26,569 bases of DNA from Opitutaceae bacterium (GTDB lineage Bacteria; Verrucomicrobiota; Verrucomicrobiia; Opitutales; Opitutaceae). Shown here piece by piece: positions 22,386-26,569 of the stretch. Within the stretch, counting starts at the first letter, position 1; each line of letters starts with the position of its first letter. Both the position numbers and the translations under genes were made by a program. The notes below the pieces were generated by a model. That model made no database searches and was not told where the DNA came from. It saw only the letters and a program-made list of their open reading frames with translations. The stretch spans positions 1-26,569 of the forward strand of contig JANXSC010000413.1 of assembly GCA_025352845.1 (NCBI GenBank), written 5' to 3'.

Positions 22386-23225
22386 ATGACACCCCCGCCC
22401 GCGCTAAAGAATCCGCCCCCCACGATTGTTGCCGACATCATGATCGCGAAGCGCCGCGCCGCGCGGCCGAGCCGCAATCTCACGCTTATCCTCGGGGCGA
22501 TTCCACAGGAGTCGGAGTTGGTGGAGTGGGCGGTGACGGGAAAGAAACGCGGCAGGCTCGCGGGCTTTCCCTACGTGGCCGGGCGGCTGCACGGGCGGCG
22601 CGTGGTTGTCGCAGTCACGGGCATCGGCAAGACCTGCGCGACGATGCTGACGACGCTCTTCGTGGAAAAATTTCGCCCCCGCGAGGTGCTGATGACGGGC
22701 ACGGCGTCGCGCATCAACCCGGACATTCGCAACGGCGACGTGATAGTGGGCGCGGTGACATGCCACCACGACTTCGGATCATTCGCGCAGAGCGACGTGA
22801 TGGAATATTTCGCCGCCGAAGGGCCGCTCGAAGATCACATGGCGATCGTTTATCCCGGTGACGCGCGGCTGCTCGCGGCGGCGAAGCGCGCGATTCGCAC
22901 GCACGCGCCGGAGACGGCAAGCCAGCACACGCCGAGCTACGTGCCGACCGTGCGCGTCGGGCGCATCACCTCGGGCGATCAGTTTGGGATCACGGCGGCG
23001 CGGATCGCGGACATCCGGCGCCAGCTCTCGCCCGACCTGATGGAAATGGAAAGCGGATCGGTGGCGCAGGTGTGTTGGTATCTGCGCACGCCGTTTCTGT
23101 GCATCCGCAGCGGGAGCAACCGCACGCAACACTCGCCCGACAACGACTACCGCACGCTCTCGCCGTTTGCCTCGCGGCAGGCGGCGCTGTTCACGATCGC
23201 GGTGGTGAAGCAGCTCGGAGCCTGA
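22386..23225 (+). CDS. Phosphorylase-superfamily nucleosidase (MTA/SAH nucleosidase-like)
   Basis: 279 residues. It has the PNP/UDP phosphorylase fold. Glu42 in LGAIPQESELV matches the base Glu12 of MTA/SAH nucleosidase. TGTASRINPDIRNGDVIV and RITSGDQFG form the middle of the active site, and MEMESGSVAQVC (219-230) carries the ribose-binding Glu222. The next motif reads CIRSGSNRTQ, with Asn245 where MTA/SAH and AMP nucleosidases have the catalytic Asp of the xSD motif. This suggests altered base specificity or weak activity. The N-terminus has about 30 extra, basic residues. The permease gene starts 6 bases after the stop, so the substrate or product is probably a purine or nucleoside that it transports. 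Confidence 0.8.
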   Translation: MTPPPALKNPPPTIVADIMIAKRRAARPSRNLTLILGAIPQESELVEWAVTGKKRGRLAGFPYVAGRLHGRRVVVAVTGIGKTCATMLTTLFVEKFRPREVLMTGTASRINPDIRNGDVIVGAVTCHHDFGSFAQSDVMEYFAAEGPLEDHMAIVYPGDARLLAAAKRAIRTHAPETASQHTPSYVPTVRVGRITSGDQFGITAARIADIRRQLSPDLMEMESGSVAQVCWYLRTPFLCIRSGSNRTQHSPDNDYRTLSPFASRQAALFTIAVVKQLGA

Positions 23226-23231
23226 CCCCAA

Positions 23232-24884
23232 ATGAAACTCTTCACGCGCGGCGATGTGGACGGGTTTTGCGCCATCGCGCTGGACAACATCGTGCAGCTG
23301 CTGCTCGTGCCGGCGCTGTGCCTCGGCGTCGTGGGGTTGCCGCCGGCGATGGTGTTCGGGCGCATCTTGCCGGGCATCGCGGTCTCTTACCTGGCGGGCA
23401 ATCTTTTCTACGCGTGGCAGGCGCACCGGCTCGCGAAAAAGGAAGGCCGCATCGACGTATGCGCGCTGCCGTTCGGGCTGAACACGCCGACGTTCATCGC
23501 GTATGTGTTCCTCGTGATGCTGCCGGCAAAGCAGATCGCGAAGGCGACGGGCGCGGCCGACCCGGACACGATTGCGTGGCAGGCGGGGCTCGTCGCGTGC
23601 ATCGGCTCGGGGTTGATTGAGTTTTTCGGGGCGTTCATCGCCGAGCGGGTGCGACGGATGACGCCGCGCGCGGCCTTGCTCGCAGCGCTGTCTGGTGCGG
23701 GACTCGCGTTTCTCACGCTCAATTTCCTCATCACAACCTTCGCGCATCCGGTCGTGGGCTTCGTGACGCTGGGGCTGGTGCTGCTGTTTTATTTCGGTGG
23801 GGTGAAACCCAAGTGGGGCATCCCGGCTGCGCTCGTGGTGCTGCTCGTCGGCACGGTGCTTTCGTGGATCACGGGCCTTGCGCCCAACGGACCGCGGCCG
23901 ACCGATTCGCTCGGGTTTTATCCGCCGCTGCCGGTGATTGGTGATGTGTGGCGCGGGCTCGTGAGCGGCCAGTTCTGGCTCTACCTGCCGGTTGTGATTC
24001 CCCTCGGGTTGTTGAACCTGCTGGCGTCGCTGCAGTGTATCGAGTCGGCGGCGGCGGCGGGCGACAACTATGCGGCGCGATCGTCGCTCCTTGTGAACGG
24101 TGCGTCCACCTTGGCGGCGGCGTGCTTCGGGTCGCCGTTTCCCACGTCGATCTACATCGGACACCCGGCTTGGAAGCGCATGGGGGCGCGCGCGGGCTAT
24201 TCCACGCTCAACGGGATTTTCATCACGCTCGTGTGTCTCACGGGATCGATGGCGCTGATCGCGTGGGCGGTGCCGGCCGATGCGGGGCTGGCGATCATCG
24301 TGTGGATCGGCGTGATCATCGCGGTGCAGTCGTTTGAGGCGACGCCGCCAAAACACTGGCCAGCGGTCGTGCTCGGCATGGGGCCGGTGCTGCTGATGTG
24401 GGTGGCGTTTTTCGTGAAGAACGCGCTGCGGATCGCCGGTTTCGGCACGACGCCGGGGCAGGAATTTTCGCCGAAGCTGGTGGACGCGTTCCACGCGTCG
24501 GGGACATTTGTCGAGGGCGTGTTCGCCGTGGAGCAGGGGGCGTTCTACTGCTCGGTGGTGCTGGCGGCGGTCACGGTGTTCATCATCGAGAAACGGCTGG
24601 TGACCGCGGCGCTGTGGTCGTTTGCCGCGGCGGCGCTGAGTCTGGTCGGGCTGTTGCACTCGTGGCGCTTTTCGCCGTCGGACACGGTGAGTGCCTTACC
24701 GGTGCTGGAGCGACTTACCCAAACGACAGTGGCGGGCGGCACACTATTTCCCGCGGCGGCCTATGCGCTCGGCTATGCGGGGATCGGTGCGGTGTTACTC
24801 CTGGCGCGATGGTTCACGGTGCCGGGCAGCGCAACTGAGGTCGGCGGCGGGAATGGAAAAGGCCGCTCGGGCGAGCGGCCTTGA
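23232..24884 (+). CDS. NCS2/AzgA-like purine permease
   Basis: 550 residues with about 12-14 hydrophobic segments. It belongs to the nucleobase:cation symporter-2 superfamily: LASLQCIESAAAAGDNY and the following ACFGSPFPTSIYIGHPAWKRMG correspond to the substrate-binding helices 8 and 10, and ALPFGLNTPT near residue 80 to the early conserved segment. Substrate is a nucleobase, most likely a purine, given the nucleosidase 6 bases upstream and adenosine deaminase divergent to it. It is longer than typical E. coli NCS2 proteins (about 430-480). The stop codon sits inside the hairpin that appears to terminate typA from the opposite strand. Confidence 0.87.
   Translation: MKLFTRGDVDGFCAIALDNIVQLLLVPALCLGVVGLPPAMVFGRILPGIAVSYLAGNLFYAWQAHRLAKKEGRIDVCALPFGLNTPTFIAYVFLVMLPAKQIAKATGAADPDTIAWQAGLVACIGSGLIEFFGAFIAERVRRMTPRAALLAALSGAGLAFLTLNFLITTFAHPVVGFVTLGLVLLFYFGGVKPKWGIPAALVVLLVGTVLSWITGLAPNGPRPTDSLGFYPPLPVIGDVWRGLVSGQFWLYLPVVIPLGLLNLLASLQCIESAAAAGDNYAARSSLLVNGASTLAAACFGSPFPTSIYIGHPAWKRMGARAGYSTLNGIFITLVCLTGSMALIAWAVPADAGLAIIVWIGVIIAVQSFEATPPKHWPAVVLGMGPVLLMWVAFFVKNALRIAGFGTTPGQEFSPKLVDAFHASGTFVEGVFAVEQGAFYCSVVLAAVTVFIIEKRLVTAALWSFAAAALSLVGLLHSWRFSPSDTVSALPVLERLTQTTVAGGTLFPAAAYALGYAGIGAVLLLARWFTVPGSATEVGGGNGKGRSGERP
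24855..24882 (-). terminator. Terminator of typA inside the permease 3' end
   Basis: AAGGCCGCTC (24859-24868), loop GGGC and GAGCGGCCTT (24873-24882) make a perfect 10-bp stem. Read on the minus strand it is followed by TTCC, giving four T residues in a row, 38 bases beyond the typA stop. On the plus strand no T-run follows, so it works best for typA. Confidence 0.7.
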
Positions 24885-24919
24885 AGGTCGGAGTGCGGAT
24901 GCGACGTGCGGATCAGTCG

Positions 24920-26569
24920 TTACCGCTTGCCCGACTTCATCGCCTTTTGGCGTTCGGCGTTGTTGAGGATGCGCTTTCTGAGGCGCAGGTTCTTCGGCGT
25001 GACTTCGACGAGTTCGTCGGCGGCGATGTATTCGATCGCGCGTTCCAGCGAGAGTTTCGACGCGGGCGTGAGACCGGTGGCGACACCGGAGCCTTGCGAA
25101 CGGAAGTTCGTCAGCGCTTTTTCGCGGACGGCGTTGCAGGCGATGTCTTCGTTGCGGGGATTCTCGCCGACGATCATGCCTTCGTAAACCTGTTCGCCGG
25201 GGCTGACGAAAAGCTTGCCGCGCTCCTGCACCATGACGAGAGCGTAGCCCGTGGTCTCGCCGGCCTCGGTCGCGATGAGCGTGCCGGTGATGCGCGTGAG
25301 AACTTCGCCGGCATAAGGGCCGTATTCTTTGAAGAGATGACTCAACACGCCGCGGCCGGAAGTGGCGTTGACGACGTCGATTTCCATGCCGATGAGGCCG
25401 CGTGTGGTGATGGTCGCCTCGATCATGGTGGAGTGCGGTAGCTTCTCCATGTTCGTGAGGAGGCCCTTGCGGTTCGCAAGGTTCTGCATGATCGCGCCGA
25501 CGCATTCGTCGGGAATTTCAATCCAGACAGTCTCGTAGGGCTCGAGGCGTTTGCCGTCTTCGGAAACTTTTTCGATTACCGTCGGGCGGGAAACGAGCAG
25601 CTCGAAACCTTCGCGACGCATCGTCTCGACGAGCACGGCGACTTGCATCGCGCCGCGGGCCTTGACGTTGAAAATACCGGCCTTCTCGCTGTCTTCGATT
25701 TTGATCGAGACGTTCGTTTTTAGTTCGCGCATGAGGCGCTCGCGAAGCTGGCGCGAAGTGACGAGTTTACCTTCCTGACCGACGAGCGGGCCGTCGTTGA
25801 CGCAGAACTGCATCTCAAGCGTCGGCGGATCGATCTGGGTAAAGGGGAGACCGTGACCGGCCTCATCGGCCGTCATCGTGTCGCCGATGTCGATATCCTC
25901 GACGCCGGAGAGACCGACGATGTTGCCGGCGACGGCGCTTTCGGTTTCGCGCGTGCCGAGACCGGTGAACTCGAAAACCTTGGTGATCTTGGCGCGGATG
26001 CGTTTGCCGTCCGCATGGCGCACGATGAAGACCGGATCGCCGACCTTGACGTTGCCGCCGAGAATTTTGCCGACGGCGATGCGGCCGACGTAGTCGCTCC
26101 AATCGATGTTGGAGACGAGCATGTGGAAGGGCTCGTTCGGCTTGGCGAACGGCGGCGGCACGTGATCGAGGATCGTCTGGAAGAGGGGCGCCATGTCCTT
26201 TTTCTCTTCGCCGAGGTGATACATCATGTAGCCGTCGCGACCGGAACCATAAACGACGGGGGCATCGAATTGTTCCTCGGTGGCGTTGAGTTCCATGAGA
26301 AGCTCGAGCACCTTTTCATACATCTTCGCCGGCTCGGCGTTTTCGCGGTCGATCTTGTTGATGACGATGACGACCTTGAGGCCGTGGGCGAGGGCTTTAC
26401 GGAGCACGAAGCGCGTCTGGGCCTGGGGGCCGTCATAGGCGTCGATCACGAGGAGAACACCGTCCACCATGCGGAGGGCGCGCTCGACCTCGCCGCCGTA
26501 GTCGGAGTGGCCGGGGGTGTCGACGATGTTGACCGTCTTGTCCTTCCAGTGGACGGAAGTGTTCTTCGC
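24920..26569 (-). CDS. typA: Translational GTPase TypA/BipA (5' end outside the window)
   Basis: 549 codons are visible, and the frame stays open to the window edge. The missing N-terminus of about 60 residues would hold the P-loop. The G3 motif is VDTPGHSDYGGEVERALRMV (within 26465-26530), and G4 is INKID. Domains II to V follow: VGRIAVGKILGGNVKVGD, the elongation-factor-G-like regions, and the TypA-specific C-terminal part. Near the end come GVATGLTPASKLSLERAIEYI and VEVTPKNLRLRKRIL, which are diagnostic for TypA/BipA rather than EF-G or LepA. It is a ribosome-associated GTPase needed for 50S assembly at low temperature and under stress. The gene is convergent with the permease gene and ended by the hairpin at 24859-24882. 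Confidence 0.95.
   Translation of the reverse strand, partial: AKNTSVHWKDKTVNIVDTPGHSDYGGEVERALRMVDGVLLVIDAYDGPQAQTRFVLRKALAHGLKVVIVINKIDRENAEPAKMYEKVLELLMELNATEEQFDAPVVYGSGRDGYMMYHLGEEKKDMAPLFQTILDHVPPPFAKPNEPFHMLVSNIDWSDYVGRIAVGKILGGNVKVGDPVFIVRHADGKRIRAKITKVFEFTGLGTRETESAVAGNIVGLSGVEDIDIGDTMTADEAGHGLPFTQIDPPTLEMQFCVNDGPLVGQEGKLVTSRQLRERLMRELKTNVSIKIEDSEKAGIFNVKARGAMQVAVLVETMRREGFELLVSRPTVIEKVSEDGKRLEPYETVWIEIPDECVGAIMQNLANRKGLLTNMEKLPHSTMIEATITTRGLIGMEIDVVNATSGRGVLSHLFKEYGPYAGEVLTRITGTLIATEAGETTGYALVMVQERGKLFVSPGEQVYEGMIVGENPRNEDIACNAVREKALTNFRSQGSGVATGLTPASKLSLERAIEYIAADELVEVTPKNLRLRKRILNNAERQKAMKSGKR

Noticed and set aside
22779..24659. A 626-codon open frame on the minus strand opposite the nucleosidase and permease genes
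   Set aside because: Its translation is dominated by Arg, His, Gln and Asp with no recognisable domain, as expected for the complement of a GC-rich gene. The plus-strand frames are clear family members.
1..26569. CRISPR arrays, tRNA or rRNA genes, prophage genes
   Set aside because: No regularly spaced direct repeats, cloverleaf with a T-loop motif, rRNA segment or phage structural protein was recognised on either strand by reading. A tRNAscan or Infernal run would be the decisive check.

Overview
The window is GC-rich chromosomal DNA from a bacterium that most resembles Verrucomicrobiota, probably Opitutaceae. This is inferred from gene content, not from a marker gene. The pointers are a secreted DUF6797-like/beta-propeller/cytochrome c fusion, isoleucine synthesis through citramalate synthase, an FmdB zinc ribbon with a long low-complexity tail, and several intergenic palindromes built on CGGAT/CGGAA words. 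Most of it is well-packed housekeeping sequence with three short irregular patches.

Layout. (1) 1-1387 is an accessory patch of lower GC. It holds the N-terminal remnant of an HD-domain hydrolase and two small hypothetical genes. (2) 1388-5331 is a divergent pair of exported proteins, a large cytochrome c-tailed beta-propeller protein and a lactonase-type propeller protein. (3) About 5360-6725 is an IS110-family element. Its transposase appears intact, and a strongly folded leader at 5469-5654 looks like a bridge (seek) RNA. (4) 6826-9101 holds citramalate synthase, translationally coupled to a permuted papain-like protein. (5) 9162-10715 holds a low-GC hypothetical gene and a polyprenyl diphosphate synthase with an in-frame heptanucleotide repeat insertion. 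(6) 10840-16071 is a same-strand run: FmdB zinc ribbon, anchored protein, degenerate peptidase-MA-like protein, MurJ lipid II flippase, SBF-like transporter and small GNAT. The last three overlap by ATGA/GTGA. (7) 16192-18385 is an OsmC, Old Yellow Enzyme and nitroreductase cluster that looks like peroxide and electrophile detoxification. (8) 18447-21328 holds an RluE-like pseudouridine synthase, a quinone-reductase-like MDR protein and mannose-1-phosphate guanylyltransferase, with palindromic repeats in every gap. (9) 21288-24884 is a purine-salvage group: adenosine deaminase, divergent from a nucleosidase and NCS2 permease pair. (10) 24920 to the window end is the translational GTPase TypA/BipA, cut by the window edge.

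The most promising object for new biology is the IS110 leader RNA. It has a 5' stem-loop with an 18-nt loop, then a long stem with a large two-sided internal loop, then a terminal hairpin just before the transposase ribosome-binding site. The two large loops share the words TGTTCGT and TGAARCC. Other items worth a second look are the exported oxidoreductase/lactonase pair, the repeat inside the prenyl synthase, the pseudo-peptidase next to murJ, and the nucleosidase with Asn where the catalytic Asp is expected. No CRISPR array, tRNA, rRNA or phage structural gene was seen.
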